39,764 nt of DNA from Clostridium sp. D53t1_180928_C8 (GCF_015667795.1 NZ_JADPEL010000026.1:3204-42967), one strand, 5' to 3'; numbered from the stretch's first letter, positions 31,925 to 39,764 are shown. Numbers and translations are program-made. The notes: generated by a model from the sequence alone, not told the origin.

Positions 31925-32308
31925 ATGAACGAAAAGGTTAAAGTTTTTAAAGCTATTGGAGATGAAACAAGATTAAAAATATTAATTTTATTATCTACTA
32001 AGAATATATGTGCAAAAGGAATTGCAAAGCATCTTGAGATTTCAGAAGCGGCTGTTTCACAGCATATAAAAGTTCTTAAAGAAGCTAATCTTATAATAGC
32101 TTATAAAAATGGATATTATGTTATGTACGAGTTAAATAAGGAGGTTTTAGAGGAAGCTAAAAGCTTGATAGATATCCTTATTCATAAGGATGTAGATTTA
32201 ATTAGTAAAAAATATAATATTAAAATTAGTGATTTTAGTACTGCTAGATGTAAGCAGGGATGCAAAACAATGAAGGGTTGTTGCAGAAAAAAGTTTAAGG
32301 AGGAGTAA
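31925..32308 (+). CDS. ArsR/SmtB family metalloregulator with Cys-rich tail
   Basis: A 127-residue winged-helix repressor: VFKAIGDETRLKILILLS, the recognition helix EISEAAVSQHIKVLKEANLI and the wing NGYYVMYELN. The C-terminal 25 residues hold RCKQGCKTMKGCCRKK, four cysteines in a short basic tail that may bind metal or a cluster and that minimal ArsR proteins lack. GAGGT lies 4 bases before the ATG. It is 4 bp upstream of, and clearly co-transcribed with, the NifX-like gene, so it probably senses a metal or cluster-related signal for that partner. The ligand is unknown. Confidence 0.88.
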   Translation: MNEKVKVFKAIGDETRLKILILLSTKNICAKGIAKHLEISEAAVSQHIKVLKEANLIIAYKNGYYVMYELNKEVLEEAKSLIDILIHKDVDLISKKYNIKISDFSTARCKQGCKTMKGCCRKKFKEE

Positions 32309-32312
32309 AGAA

Positions 32313-32690
32313 ATGAAAGTATGTTTTCCAGTTAAATCAAATGAAGGGTTAAATAGTGTTCCGTATAATCACTTTGGTAGTGCACCAGAATTTGTAATTT
32401 GCGATTTAGAATCTAATGATGTTAAATCAATAGGAAATGGTGATTTAGGCCATGAGCATGGAAAATGTCAGCCTATTAAAGCTTTATCAGGTGAAGTAGT
32501 TGATGCGGTAGTTGTTGGAGGAATAGGTCAAGGAGCTATTGTAAAATTAAATTCGATGGGGATTAAAGTTTATCAAGCTGTTGAAGGAACTATAGGTGAT
32601 AATATTGATTCTTTAAATAAGGGTGAATTAAAGGAATTTAACAGTAATCACACATGTAATCATCACGGGTGTTCACACCATCATAATTAA
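32313..32690 (+). CDS. NifX/NifB-type iron-molybdenum cofactor-binding family protein
   Basis: A 125-residue protein of the dinitrogenase FeMo-cofactor-binding family: MKVCFPVKS, NHFGSAPEFVICD, VDAVVVGGIGQGAIVKLNSMGIKVY. The C-terminus is a metal-binding tail (NHTCNHHGCSHHHN) with two Cys and several His. In non-diazotrophs these small proteins are thought to carry metal clusters; the exact role is unknown. The ribosome site AAGGAGG lies within the last codons of arsR. The His/Cys tail and the Cys tail of the regulator suggest both see the same metal. Confidence 0.85.
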   Translation: MKVCFPVKSNEGLNSVPYNHFGSAPEFVICDLESNDVKSIGNGDLGHEHGKCQPIKALSGEVVDAVVVGGIGQGAIVKLNSMGIKVYQAVEGTIGDNIDSLNKGELKEFNSNHTCNHHGCSHHHN

Positions 32691-32739
32691 ACAAAATTTT
32701 CTAAATAAAATTGTCTCATAGGCTATGTAAATAATAATA

Positions 32740-32788
32740 CTTCTTCAAGGTTAGCATGTTTTAGTGTACCTTGAAGAGGTTTTTTTTC
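32740..32788 (+). terminator. Terminator of the arsR-nifX-like operon
   Basis: A 12-bp stem with mismatches at its base (cttcttcaaggt / accttgaagagg), a 16-base loop and nine T. Confidence 0.85.
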
Positions 32789-32863
32789 AGTTACAAACCT
32801 TTAACTTAAATTAGAAACGTAGTAAAATATATAATAAAAATATAATTAATGAGGGTAAGATGA

Positions 32864-33553
32864 GTGAGGAATTTCAAAGAGACAAAAGTTTATACAAAAG
32901 TAATAAATGATATTAAGGAAAAAATATTAAGTGGTGAATTGAAAAATGGAGATAGATTACCATCAGAAAGAGAAATGGCAGAAAAGTTAGATGTTTCGAG
33001 AACGTCAATACGAGAAGCAATTAGGACTCTTGAAATTATAGGGTTAATTGAAAGTAAAAGGGGTTCTGGTAATTATATAAGTAATAGTTTTGGAAATTCA
33101 CTTTTTGAACCATTATCAATAATGTTTATGTTAGAAGAGTATTCAACAGGTGATATTCATGAATTAAGAGAAACTCTTGAAATTGAATGCTGTAGAATGG
33201 CAAGCAGATTTATTTCAGATGAGGATATTAACTTATTAAAAGAAATTATCAATGATATGGATAAAACTTGTGATGAGGATAAAAGCTTATTATTAGATAT
33301 TAGATTTCATAATATAATTGTTAAGTCTTCTAATAATCCATTAATAATTAATGTTCTTAGAGCTATATCTCAACTTATGGATAAGTTTATCAAGGAGTCT
33401 AGAAAAATCATACTTTGTGAAGATAATAACAGGAAAATTTTATTAAATAGTCACAAGGAAATAGTATTGTCACTTGAAGAAAGAAATGAAGGTAGAGCTA
33501 TAATTTCAATGAAAAATCATTTTGATATAATTAAAAAAGCTTATGAAATTTAA
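32864..33553 (+). CDS. FadR/GntR-family regulator (FCD domain), LldR-like
   Basis: A 229-residue regulator with the GntR winged helix (about 10-75: GDRLPSEREMAEKLDVSRTSIREAIRTLEIIGLIESKRGSG) and an FCD ligand domain (about 95-225: DIHELRETLEIECCRMA, RFHNIIVKSSNNPLI, SHKEIVLSLEERNEGRA) that usually binds a carboxylate through a metal. It heads the lactate module (lrgAB, etfBA, lactate dehydrogenase), and two tggt-n3-acca palindromes of the FadR/LldR type lie before lrgA and etfB. The role as lactate-responsive repressor is inferred. The start is GTG, 8 bases after GAGGG; the ATG at 32860 is out of frame. Confidence 0.9.
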   Translation: MRNFKETKVYTKVINDIKEKILSGELKNGDRLPSEREMAEKLDVSRTSIREAIRTLEIIGLIESKRGSGNYISNSFGNSLFEPLSIMFMLEEYSTGDIHELRETLEIECCRMASRFISDEDINLLKEIINDMDKTCDEDKSLLLDIRFHNIIVKSSNNPLIINVLRAISQLMDKFIKESRKIILCEDNNRKILLNSHKEIVLSLEERNEGRAIISMKNHFDIIKKAYEI

Positions 33554-33649
33554 CTGGGAATGTGTTAAAATCCTATTTTTCATACTTAAAATAAATTGCT
33601 TTGTAATTTATTTTAAGTATGAATTAATAGTTTTAATATATTCCCAGTT
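33552..33649 (+). terminator. Long hairpin after the regulator gene
   Basis: An outer stem aactgggaa / ttcccagtt (33552-33560 and 33641-33649) encloses a perfect 19-bp inner stem (33579-33597 with 33605-33623). gtttat follows the outer arm. It separates the regulator from lrgA. Confidence 0.75.
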
Positions 33650-33677
33650 TGTTTATAAAAGCTTATTTTTTTATAAA

Positions 33678-33691
33678 TAAAAACGTTTACG
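33678..33691 (+). promoter_or_regulatory. cre-like site upstream of lrgA
   Basis: taaaaacgtttacg matches the CcpA consensus TGWAANCGNTNWCA except at positions 2 and 14. It lies about 20 bases upstream of the -35 box of the lrgA promoter. Confidence 0.4.
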
Positions 33692-33709
33692 TTAATTAAA
33701 TAACAATTA

Positions 33710-33738
33710 TTTACAAATGGAAGGTGTAGATTTATAAT
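33710..33738 (+). promoter_or_regulatory. Promoter of lrgAB
   Basis: TTTACA (33710-33715), 17 bases, TATAAT (33733-33738). The predicted start of transcription falls at the edge of the operator at 33745. Confidence 0.7.
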
Positions 33739-33744
33739 ATAGAT

Positions 33745-33761
33745 AATTGGTAATACCAATT
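33745..33761. promoter_or_regulatory. FadR/LldR-type operator 1
   Basis: Arms AATTGGT and ACCAATT around a 3-base centre (aat). It begins 6 bases after the -10 box of the lrgA promoter, so a bound regulator would block transcription. Confidence 0.75.
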
Positions 33762-33786
33762 TAAGGAAAATATGTGGGAGGATAAG

Positions 33787-34194
33787 ATGAATATTCTTAA
33801 GCAATGGATTTTAGTTTTAGTGGTTTATTTCTTAGGGGAGATTGTTTCAAAAGGCTTATCATTACCTATACCAGGCAATATTATGGGAATGATATTTCTA
33901 TTTCTTTTCTTAGTTACAGGTATTATTAAATTAGAAAAAATAGAAAATGCAGCAAAATCTATATTAGATAATTTAGCATTTCTATTTATTCCGGCAGGTG
34001 TAGGGCTTATGAATTACTTTGGGATAATAAGTAATTGTGTTGCTCAAATACTATTTATAGTTGTCTTAACTACTTTTATTGTCATGTCATCTACAGGATT
34101 AACAGTTCAGTTCGTTTCAAAAAGAATGGAAGCTACTTCAGCTAAGAAGAATAAAAATAAAGAATCTACAGTTTCTTTAGAAAGGATTGAATAG
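33787..34194 (+). CDS. lrgA: LrgA/CidA family membrane protein
   Basis: A 135-residue protein with four hydrophobic segments. The family core is visible: LVVYFLGEIVSKGLSLPIPGNIMGMIFLFLFLV and LDNLAFLFIPAGVGLMNYF. LrgA/CidA proteins were described as holin-like, and recent work on LrgAB-type pairs (PftAB of B. subtilis, LrgAB of S. mutans) shows pyruvate transport. Here the pair lies in a lactate oxidation module, so it is likely to carry lactate or pyruvate. The start at 33787 is 5 bases after GGGAGG. The stop is 1 base before the lrgB start. Confidence 0.88.
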   Translation: MNILKQWILVLVVYFLGEIVSKGLSLPIPGNIMGMIFLFLFLVTGIIKLEKIENAAKSILDNLAFLFIPAGVGLMNYFGIISNCVAQILFIVVLTTFIVMSSTGLTVQFVSKRMEATSAKKNKNKESTVSLERIE

Positions 34195-34195
34195 T

Positions 34196-34897
34196 ATGGA
34201 TATTTTCACTTCTAATATGTTTTTTGGAATTTTTATATCGTTAGTTGCATATGAAATTGGACAAATTCTTTATAAAAAAACAAAACTACCAATATTTAAT
34301 CCACTTTTAATAGGAATAATTTTAGTAATTGCATTTTTAAAAATATTTAATGTAGATTTTGAAACATATAATAAGGGTGGTCAATTTATAAATATGTTTT
34401 TAGGTCCAGCAACAGTAATATTAGCAGTTCCACTTTATAAACAATTATCCTTACTTAAGAAGAATTTCATACCTATTATTATTGGCATAACAATAGGATG
34501 TTTTATCAGTGTTTTATCTATTATTTTATTAGCAAAAATATTTAATTTAAATAATGATCTTATTATTTCTTTGTTGCCAAAATCAGTAACTACACCTATA
34601 GGTATTGAAATTTCAAATAGTCTTGGAGGGATAACAGGAGTAACTGTATTAGCTGTTGTTATTACTGGAATAACAGGAGCAATCATTGCACCAATAGTAT
34701 GTAAAATATGTAGAATAACTGATCCAGTTGCTAGAGGAATTGGCATAGGAACCGCTTCTCATGCTGTAGGAACTTCTAAGGCTTTGGAAATAGGTGAAAC
34801 AGAAGGTGCCATGAGTTCATTATCAATTGGAATTGCAGGACTTATTACAGTTGTAATTGCGCCTTTATGTTTTAGTATTGTAACCAAATTGTTTTAA
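34196..34897 (+). CDS. lrgB: LrgB/CidB family membrane protein
   Basis: A 233-residue partner of LrgA with about seven hydrophobic segments. Family motifs are FNPLLIGIILVIAFL, FLGPATVILAVPLYKQ, LLPKSVTTPIGIEISNSLGG, GITGAIIAPIVCKICRI and GIGTASHAVGTSKALEIGETEGAMSSLSIGIAGLIT, the last being the conserved C-terminal half. The start at 34196 has AAAGGA 9 bases upstream and immediately follows the lrgA stop, so the two are coupled. It probably forms a transport complex with LrgA. Confidence 0.9.
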   Translation: MDIFTSNMFFGIFISLVAYEIGQILYKKTKLPIFNPLLIGIILVIAFLKIFNVDFETYNKGGQFINMFLGPATVILAVPLYKQLSLLKKNFIPIIIGITIGCFISVLSIILLAKIFNLNNDLIISLLPKSVTTPIGIEISNSLGGITGVTVLAVVITGITGAIIAPIVCKICRITDPVARGIGIGTASHAVGTSKALEIGETEGAMSSLSIGIAGLITVVIAPLCFSIVTKLF

Positions 34898-34929
34898 TTA
34901 ATAATTTAGTTATAAAGTTGTTTGCAAAG

Positions 34930-34950
34930 AAAATTGGTATTACCAATTTT
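34930..34950. promoter_or_regulatory. FadR/LldR-type operator 2
   Basis: Arms AAAATTGGT and ACCAATTTT around a 3-base centre (att), nearly the same as operator 1. It lies 110 bases before the etfB start; a possible -10 (TATAAT) is at 34994-34999, though a good -35 is not evident. Binding probably controls the etfBA-ldh transcript. Confidence 0.75.
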
Positions 34951-35059
34951 AAATTATAAATTTTCTAAAAAGTTATATTTTTGCTTTAATAGATATAATT
35001 TTATTAAAGTAGAAATTGTACAAGGTGTTTTAATTTAGGTATATAAGGGAGGAGAAATT

Positions 35060-35848
35060 ATGAATATTTTGGTTTGTATTAAACAAGTTCCAGGAACATC
35101 TAAGGTTGAGGTTGACCCAGTTACTGGAGTTTTAAAAAGGGATGGTGTTGATTCAAAAATGAATCCATATGATTTATATGCATTAGAAACAGCTTTTAAA
35201 GTTTCAGAAGATAAGGGTGGTAAAATAAATGTTTTAACTATGGGACCACCTCAAGCTAAAGAAATTATTAAAGAAGCTTATTCAATGGGTGTTGATCATG
35301 GTGTATTGCTATCTGATAGAAAATTTGCAGGGGCAGATGTTTTAGCAACTTCTTATACTTTGTCTCAAGGGGTTAAAAGTATGGGAGAATTTGATTTAAT
35401 AATTTGTGGAAAGCAAACTACTGATGGTGATACTGCGCAAGTTGGTCCAGAAATGGCGGAATATTTAAACATACCACATGTTGCTAATGTTAGAAGAATA
35501 ATAGAAGTTAAAGAGGAATCTATTGTAGTTGAAATGGATATGCCAAATACATTAGAGATAGTAGATATTAAGTTACCAGCTTTAATTACAGTAGAAAAAG
35601 GAATCTTTGAACCTAGATTACCTTCTTATAAGAAAAAACTAGCGACAAAGGATAGGGATATAGATATTAAGAGTTTATCTGATTTTAAAGATCAAGATGA
35701 AAAGCATTATGGGTTAAATGGTTCTCCAACTCAAGTTGAAAGAATTTTCCCTCCTAAGGTTAATGATAAGAGAGAGATGTGGAAAGGTAGTAGCGAGGAA
35801 ATAGTTAATAAAATTGAGAATACATTGAAGGAATTAAAATTTATTTAA
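35060..35848 (+). CDS. etfB: Electron-transfer flavoprotein beta subunit (lactate module)
   Basis: A 262-residue EtfB. It shows the family start MNILVCIKQVPGTSKVEVDP, the AMP/FAD segment PYDLYALETAFKVSEDKGG, the VLATSYTLSQGVKSMGEFDLIICGKQTTDGDTAQVGPEMAEYL signature and VKLPALITVEKG-like core. With EtfA and the lactate dehydrogenase it should form an electron-confurcating complex that oxidises lactate with NAD, driven by ferredoxin, as in Acetobacterium woodii LctBCD. GGAGG lies 7 bases before the ATG. It is 13 bp upstream of etfA. Confidence 0.92.
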   Translation: MNILVCIKQVPGTSKVEVDPVTGVLKRDGVDSKMNPYDLYALETAFKVSEDKGGKINVLTMGPPQAKEIIKEAYSMGVDHGVLLSDRKFAGADVLATSYTLSQGVKSMGEFDLIICGKQTTDGDTAQVGPEMAEYLNIPHVANVRRIIEVKEESIVVEMDMPNTLEIVDIKLPALITVEKGIFEPRLPSYKKKLATKDRDIDIKSLSDFKDQDEKHYGLNGSPTQVERIFPPKVNDKREMWKGSSEEIVNKIENTLKELKFI

Positions 35849-35861
35849 GGGGGTAGTTGTT

Positions 35862-37082
35862 ATGGGAAGATTAGTGATTAATCAAGATAAAGTAGGGAAT
35901 AAAGATGAATTAGTTAAGATATGTCCTTTTGGTGCTCTTGAAATTAAAGACGATAAGTTAGATATAAATAGTGGTTGTAAAATGTGTAAATTATGTGTAA
36001 GAAAAGGTCCAGAAGGTGCAGTGGTATTTATTGAAGATGAAAAGAAAGAAATAGATAAAAGTCTTTGGAATGGAATTGCTGTTTACGTAGATCATGTAGA
36101 TGGAGAAATTCATCCTGTAACACTTGAGCTTATAGGAAAGGCAAGAGAGCTTGCAGATAAGGTACATCAAAAAGTTTACTGTATAGCTATGGGTGATAAT
36201 ATTGAAAATAGAGTTCATGAACTTCTACATTATGGTGTTGATAAGGTGTTTTTATATGATGATGAGGAATTAAAATTTTTTAGAATTGAACCTTATACTT
36301 CAGTAATTGAAGATTTTATAAATACTGTAAAACCATCAGTGTTATTAGTTGGAGCAACAACAGTTGGTAGGTCATTAGCACCAAGAGTTGCAGCTAGATT
36401 TAGAACAGGACTTACAGCAGATTGTACTATATTGGATATAAAGGAAAATACAGATTTAGTTCAAATAAGACCAGCCTTTGGTGGAAATATTATGGCTCAA
36501 ATTGTTACTCCAAATTCTAGACCACAACTTGCAACGGTTAGATATAAGGTTATGTCAGCGCCAGAAAGAAGTGAGAATGAAACTGGAGAAATAGTTAAAT
36601 TATTTATAGGAAAGGGAAAATTAAGGTCTAATATTGAGGTATTAGAGGTAGTTCCAAAATCTAAAGAAAAGGAAATAAGTGAGGCTGATGTTTTAGTGGT
36701 TGCAGGAAGAGGTGTAAAGAGTGAAAAGGACTTAGCAATGATTAAAGAATTAGCAGAACTTTTAGGTGGAGAGCTTGCAACTACTAGACCTTTAATTGAA
36801 GCAGGATGGGTTGATGCAAAAAGACAAGTTGGATTAAGTGGTAGAACTGTTAGACCAAAGCTTATTATTACTTGCGGTGTATCTGGTGCAGTTCAATTCA
36901 CTGCAGGAATGAATAATTCTGATTATATATTTGCTATAAACAATGATGAGAAAGCTCCAATATTTAAGGTTGCTCATTATGGTATAGTTGGAGATATTTA
37001 TGATGTTATACCTATGTTAATTGAAAAGATTAAAAGTAATGTCTCAGGAGCAATAGAAGAAGTAGCTGTAAATAGTATTTAG
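35862..37082 (+). CDS. etfA: Electron-transfer flavoprotein alpha subunit with N-terminal ferredoxin domain
   Basis: A 406-residue EtfA. Residues 1-60 form a ferredoxin-like extension with Cys21-Pro, Cys39, Cys42 and Cys45 (CPFGAL and CKMCKLC), enough for one 4Fe-4S cluster, as in the LctC type. The EtfA domain follows with [45 protein letters not shown] and the FAD-binding C-terminus with [45 protein letters not shown]. The iron-sulfur extension fits coupling with ferredoxin. GGGGGT lies 7 bases before the ATG. It is 46 bp upstream of the dehydrogenase gene. Confidence 0.93.
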   Translation: MGRLVINQDKVGNKDELVKICPFGALEIKDDKLDINSGCKMCKLCVRKGPEGAVVFIEDEKKEIDKSLWNGIAVYVDHVDGEIHPVTLELIGKARELADKVHQKVYCIAMGDNIENRVHELLHYGVDKVFLYDDEELKFFRIEPYTSVIEDFINTVKPSVLLVGATTVGRSLAPRVAARFRTGLTADCTILDIKENTDLVQIRPAFGGNIMAQIVTPNSRPQLATVRYKVMSAPERSENETGEIVKLFIGKGKLRSNIEVLEVVPKSKEKEISEADVLVVAGRGVKSEKDLAMIKELAELLGGELATTRPLIEAGWVDAKRQVGLSGRTVRPKLIITCGVSGAVQFTAGMNNSDYIFAINNDEKAPIFKVAHYGIVGDIYDVIPMLIEKIKSNVSGAIEEVAVNSI

Positions 37083-37128
37083 CCAAGTTTTATTTAACTT
37101 TGAGGTAAAGATGAAAGGGGAGGAATTT

Positions 37129-38532
37129 ATGATGGATTATAAGAGATTTTCTGTAGAGGATTATAATAATATATTAAGTTTAATTAATGATAGTGATAGA
37201 GTTTTATATGGTGAAGATATAAGTGAAGATTATAGTAGAGATGAACTAGGATCTGTAAGAGTTATGCCTAATGTTGTAGTACAGGCATTGAGTAGTGAAG
37301 AGGTTTCTAAGGTAATGAAATATGCTTACGATAATAATATTCCAGTAACTCCAAGAGGTTCAGGAACAGGGCTTGTTGGATCAGCTGTACCTATTAAAGC
37401 TGGAATTGTTATTGATTTAAGTAAAATGAATAATATTTTAGAGTTAGATGAAGAAAATTTAACATTAACGGTTGAACCAGGCGTGTTACTTATGGAAATA
37501 GGAAAATATGTAGAAGAGTTTGACTTGTTTTATCCACCAGACCCAGGAGAAAAAACTGCTACTATAGGAGGAAATATAAGTACTAATGCTGGTGGAATGA
37601 GAGCTGTAAAATATGGCGTTACTAGAGATTATGTAAGAGGTCTTGAAGTAGTTTTACCTAATGGAGAAATTATTAATGTAGGTGGAAAGGTAGTTAAAAA
37701 TAGCTCTGGATATGCATTAAAGGATTTAATAGTAGGTTCTGAGGGAACTTTAGGAATTGTTACAAAAGCCATACTAAGATTATTACCATTACCTAAGAAG
37801 GCAATTAGTCTTTTAGTACCTTTTGATACTTTAGATAATGCAATAGAAACTGTACCTAAAATAATTAAATCTAAATCTATACCAACAGCAATAGAGTTTA
37901 TGCAAAGAGCTGCAATTATAGCTGCAGAGGAGTTTTTAAAGAAGCCATTTCCTGATAAATCATCAGATGCATATTTATTATTAACATTTGATGGAAACTC
38001 AAAAGAGGAAATTGAAAGGGCTTATGAAGGAGTTGCTAATATTTGTTTAGAAAATGGTGCATTAGATGTATTTATTTCTGACACTGAAGAAAGACAAGAA
38101 GCTATTTGGAGTGCTAGAGGTGCTTTCTTAGAAGCTATAAAAGCATTAACAACTGAAATGGATGAGGTTGACGTTGTTGTACCAAGAAATAAGGTTGCTG
38201 AATTTGTTAAGTTTACTCATGAAGTTGAAGAATCACAAGATATAAGAATAAAGAGTTTTGGTCATGCTGGTGATGGTAATCTTCATATTTATATATTAAG
38301 GGATGATTTAAATTCTGAGGAATGGAATAATAAGCTTAATAATGTTATGGAAATTTTATATAAGAAATCAAGAGAACTAAGTGGACAGGTTTCTGGAGAA
38401 CATGGTATAGGCTTTGCTAAAAAACCATATTTAAATGAATCATTACCAAAGCAATCTATAGATATTATGAAGGGGATAAAACTTGCTTTTGATCCTAAAA
38501 ATATTTTAAATCCAGGAAAGGTATGTCAATAA
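37129..38532 (+). CDS. FAD-linked lactate dehydrogenase (GlcD/LctD type)
   Basis: A 467-residue flavoprotein with a PCMH-type FAD domain in the first half ([54 protein letters not shown]) and the FAD-oxidase C-terminal domain ([46 protein letters not shown]). Histidines in FGHAGDGN and GEHG are conserved in glycolate/D-lactate dehydrogenases. Following etfBA, it is most likely the lactate-oxidising subunit; D-lactate is the usual substrate, but a related 2-hydroxyacid is possible. GGAGG lies 5 bases before ATG 37129 and 8 before ATG 37132; either may be used. Confidence 0.9.
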   Translation: MMDYKRFSVEDYNNILSLINDSDRVLYGEDISEDYSRDELGSVRVMPNVVVQALSSEEVSKVMKYAYDNNIPVTPRGSGTGLVGSAVPIKAGIVIDLSKMNNILELDEENLTLTVEPGVLLMEIGKYVEEFDLFYPPDPGEKTATIGGNISTNAGGMRAVKYGVTRDYVRGLEVVLPNGEIINVGGKVVKNSSGYALKDLIVGSEGTLGIVTKAILRLLPLPKKAISLLVPFDTLDNAIETVPKIIKSKSIPTAIEFMQRAAIIAAEEFLKKPFPDKSSDAYLLLTFDGNSKEEIERAYEGVANICLENGALDVFISDTEERQEAIWSARGAFLEAIKALTTEMDEVDVVVPRNKVAEFVKFTHEVEESQDIRIKSFGHAGDGNLHIYILRDDLNSEEWNNKLNNVMEILYKKSRELSGQVSGEHGIGFAKKPYLNESLPKQSIDIMKGIKLAFDPKNILNPGKVCQ

Positions 38533-38546
38533 GAGATAAATATAGA

Positions 38547-38575
38547 GTGCCTCTGGGATATTCCAGGGGCATCTT
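38547..38575 (+). terminator. Terminator of the lactate dehydrogenase operon
   Basis: A 9-bp stem with one G-T pair (tgcctctgg / ccaggggca) and a 6-base loop, with a modest A/T tail. Confidence 0.65.
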
Positions 38576-38670
38576 AAATAAAAAATATATAACAGAACAT
38601 ACTTTCACTTTAGTTAAAAGTATAGTAAAATCATAAGTGAGATTTATAAAACGACAGAGGAATGAAGCAG

Positions 38671-39225
38671 ATGAAGGGAAAAGAACATATGATTGTTGGA
38701 ACTACTGCAACAGCTACTATGGGAATTGGTTTTTTAATTACTAAGACCTTTGATAGTGCTGTATATTTAGTTCCTTTAATTATTGGTGGATTTATTGGCT
38801 CCTATATGCCGGATATTGATTCACATAATTCTAAGGCTAGGCAAGCTTTTAATAAGATATTAACATTTTCTATAATAGCAATAGTATTAGGATATATGTT
38901 AGGAGTAGTATTAAGTGTAAGTGATGTAATAAACTTTTTAGAACGTAATATTAGAAATTGTTTTGCAACAGTTATGTTTTGTATAACAACTATATTAGGC
39001 AAATTATCTCCACATAGAATGTTTACTCATAAGTGGTTAGGTACGTTAATGTTTTGTGGAAGTATATATTTAACAGGAAATATATATTTAGCATTAGGAT
39101 TTTCTATGGGGTATATTTTACATATTGTTTGTGATAGATTTTCACCAAGAGGGAAAACTTTAAGGTTTTTTGAGTTTAAGCTACCATGCAAAAATTCTAA
39201 AAATAAGACAACAGTAACTTGGTAA
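38671..39225 (+). CDS. YdjM-type membrane-bound metal-dependent hydrolase
   Basis: A 184-residue membrane protein with about four hydrophobic segments. Features of the YdjM/DUF457 family are the N-terminal GKEHMIVGTTAT, the acidic motif GSYMPDIDSHNSKAR after the second helix and SPHRMFTHKWLGT near the C-terminal half; the Asp and His are the likely metal ligands. Members include LexA-regulated YdjM of E. coli; the substrate is unknown. I prefer ATG 38671 (10 bases after GAGG), since the ATG at 38662 is one base from that site. Confidence 0.85.
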   Translation: MKGKEHMIVGTTATATMGIGFLITKTFDSAVYLVPLIIGGFIGSYMPDIDSHNSKARQAFNKILTFSIIAIVLGYMLGVVLSVSDVINFLERNIRNCFATVMFCITTILGKLSPHRMFTHKWLGTLMFCGSIYLTGNIYLALGFSMGYILHIVCDRFSPRGKTLRFFEFKLPCKNSKNKTTVTW

Positions 39226-39252
39226 AGTTAAAACAAAATAAAATATCTATTA

Positions 39253-39298
39253 AAAATAAAAGAATTGGCAACTATTTAGCTGCCAATTCTTTTATTTT
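39253..39298. terminator. Terminator between convergent genes
   Basis: An 18-bp perfect stem (aaaataaaagaattggca / tgccaattcttttatttt) with a 10-base loop. The stop codon of the minus-strand gene lies in the loop, so its last codons are part of the stem. It is shared by the YdjM gene. Confidence 0.85.
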
Positions 39299-39764
39299 TA
39301 TATTTTTAGGTAAATATGATTTTATTGATTTTAGTATAGCTTTTGGATCTGCTGTTACTATTGGACAAATAAGTAAATCATATTTAGTAGTAAGTTTTAA
39401 TTCATAAAGATTTTCTTTATCTTTTTTTTCAAGGACTACGCTTTGAATTTCGTTGAATTCAGCATAATTATTTTTTACAACTACATAGTTATCGTATATT
39501 GCAAATTTAGTACAAGCTACCTTTACAGAAAAGAATACTAATATATTAACAATAACTACTGCAATTAAGTAATAAGGAGTTATACTATTCATAAATGTAT
39601 AAATAGTAAATATTATGCTTACTATTAATAAGATAATACAAGGAATATACGTACCTATAGAATTAGTATTATATTCAAATTTTAAATTAGATTTATTTTT
39701 AGATATTTTTTTGTAATAAATAGAATAAAGTACTGTTAAATAATATGCAGGCATACCTGCAAAA
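39272..39764 (-). CDS. Membrane protein with a PH-like cytosolic domain, 5'-truncated by window edge
   Basis: At least 160 residues, with the frame still open at the right edge of the window (residues FAG precede the first ATG at 39754). That ATG lacks a clear ribosome site, so the real start is probably beyond base 39764. A hydrophobic segment and a basic loop (YYKKISKNKSNLKFEY) are followed by two membrane helices (about TYIPCIILLIVSIIFTIYTF and YLIAVVIVNILVFFSV). The soluble end is strand-rich (FAIYDNYVVVKNNYAEFNEI, LYELKLTTKYDLLICP) and resembles bacterial PH-like domains. I do not recognise a specific family. Confidence 0.65.
   Translation of the reverse strand, partial: FAGMPAYYLTVLYSIYYKKISKNKSNLKFEYNTNSIGTYIPCIILLIVSIIFTIYTFMNSITPYYLIAVVIVNILVFFSVKVACTKFAIYDNYVVVKNNYAEFNEIQSVVLEKKDKENLYELKLTTKYDLLICPIVTADPKAILKSIKSYLPKNIKIKELAAK

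Noticed and set aside
34435-34746. Minus-strand 103-codon frame
   Set aside because: Antisense to lrgB, whose family motifs are clear; no ribosome site.
33787-34897. Holin/antiholin lysis system as the role of lrgAB
   Set aside because: The pair shares operators with the lactate oxidation genes and has no autolysin or LytSR neighbours; a transport role fits better, though lysis control is not excluded.
39219-39407. Plus-strand 62-codon frame after the YdjM gene
   Set aside because: It crosses the shared terminator and runs antisense to the minus-strand membrane protein; no ribosome site.

Overview
The window is AT-rich DNA with strong Shine-Dalgarno sites, many U-tailed hairpin terminators and short intergenic gaps. 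It carries clostridial families: an EtfAB-linked lactate dehydrogenase, a C-GCAxxG-C-C protein, GerMN and BclA-like spore-type proteins, and LPXTG-anchored enzymes. This fits an anaerobic, spore-forming, Gram-positive Clostridium sensu stricto. The species cannot be fixed from the sequence alone. No rRNA, tRNA, CRISPR array, prophage or transposase was seen, so this looks like ordinary chromosome.

Region by region. (1) 1-2819: the end of a sortase-anchored protein with tandem NamZ (DUF1343) domains. (2) 2912-7590, minus strand: a five-gene operon reading Tp47-like lipoprotein, haem-type ferric-reductase membrane domain fused to an FMN-binding domain, ApbE flavin transferase, NusG-II-domain protein and Gx-family membrane protein. 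It is driven by a near-consensus promoter overlapped by a Fur-like box. (3) 7686-19000: mostly single genes (YciI, a bile-salt-hydrolase/penicillin-V-acylase relative, leucyl aminopeptidase, GNAT, an orphan PAS histidine kinase, a YoaK-type membrane protein, a BclA-like spore-surface protein, a zinc-ribbon protein, a DUF6054-like protein, and an aldo/keto reductase-ferredoxin behind a MerR-type promoter). (4) 18577-20570: larB-larC, for the nickel-pincer cofactor of lactate racemase. (5) 20619-21686: an orphan PTS-EIIC-like membrane protein. (6) 21880-23375: a preQ1-I riboswitch with terminator, then a QrtT-like ECF S component and a QueL-like radical SAM protein, i.e. queuine salvage. (7) 23557-31558: a surface-anchored GH5 glucanase, several small proteins, a TSUP exporter, a GerMN lipoprotein and a histidinol phosphatase. 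(8) 31925-32690: ArsR regulator plus NifX-like protein. (9) 32864-38532: a lactate module with a FadR/GntR regulator, lrgAB, etfB, etfA and an FAD lactate dehydrogenase; two near-identical palindromic operators lie upstream of lrgA and etfB. (10) 38671-39764: a YdjM-type membrane hydrolase and a partial membrane protein.

How the genes fit together. The lactate module probably takes up and oxidises lactate by electron confurcation; LrgAB stands where a lactate permease sits in comparable operons, and larBC elsewhere in the window supplies part of the racemase cofactor pathway. The Tp47/FMN-binding/ApbE operon looks like an iron-regulated extracytosolic flavin electron-transfer system and is the best candidate for a poorly described system. 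The queuine-salvage pair under preQ1 control is the clearest small pathway. All functions are inferred from sequence; no database search was run.
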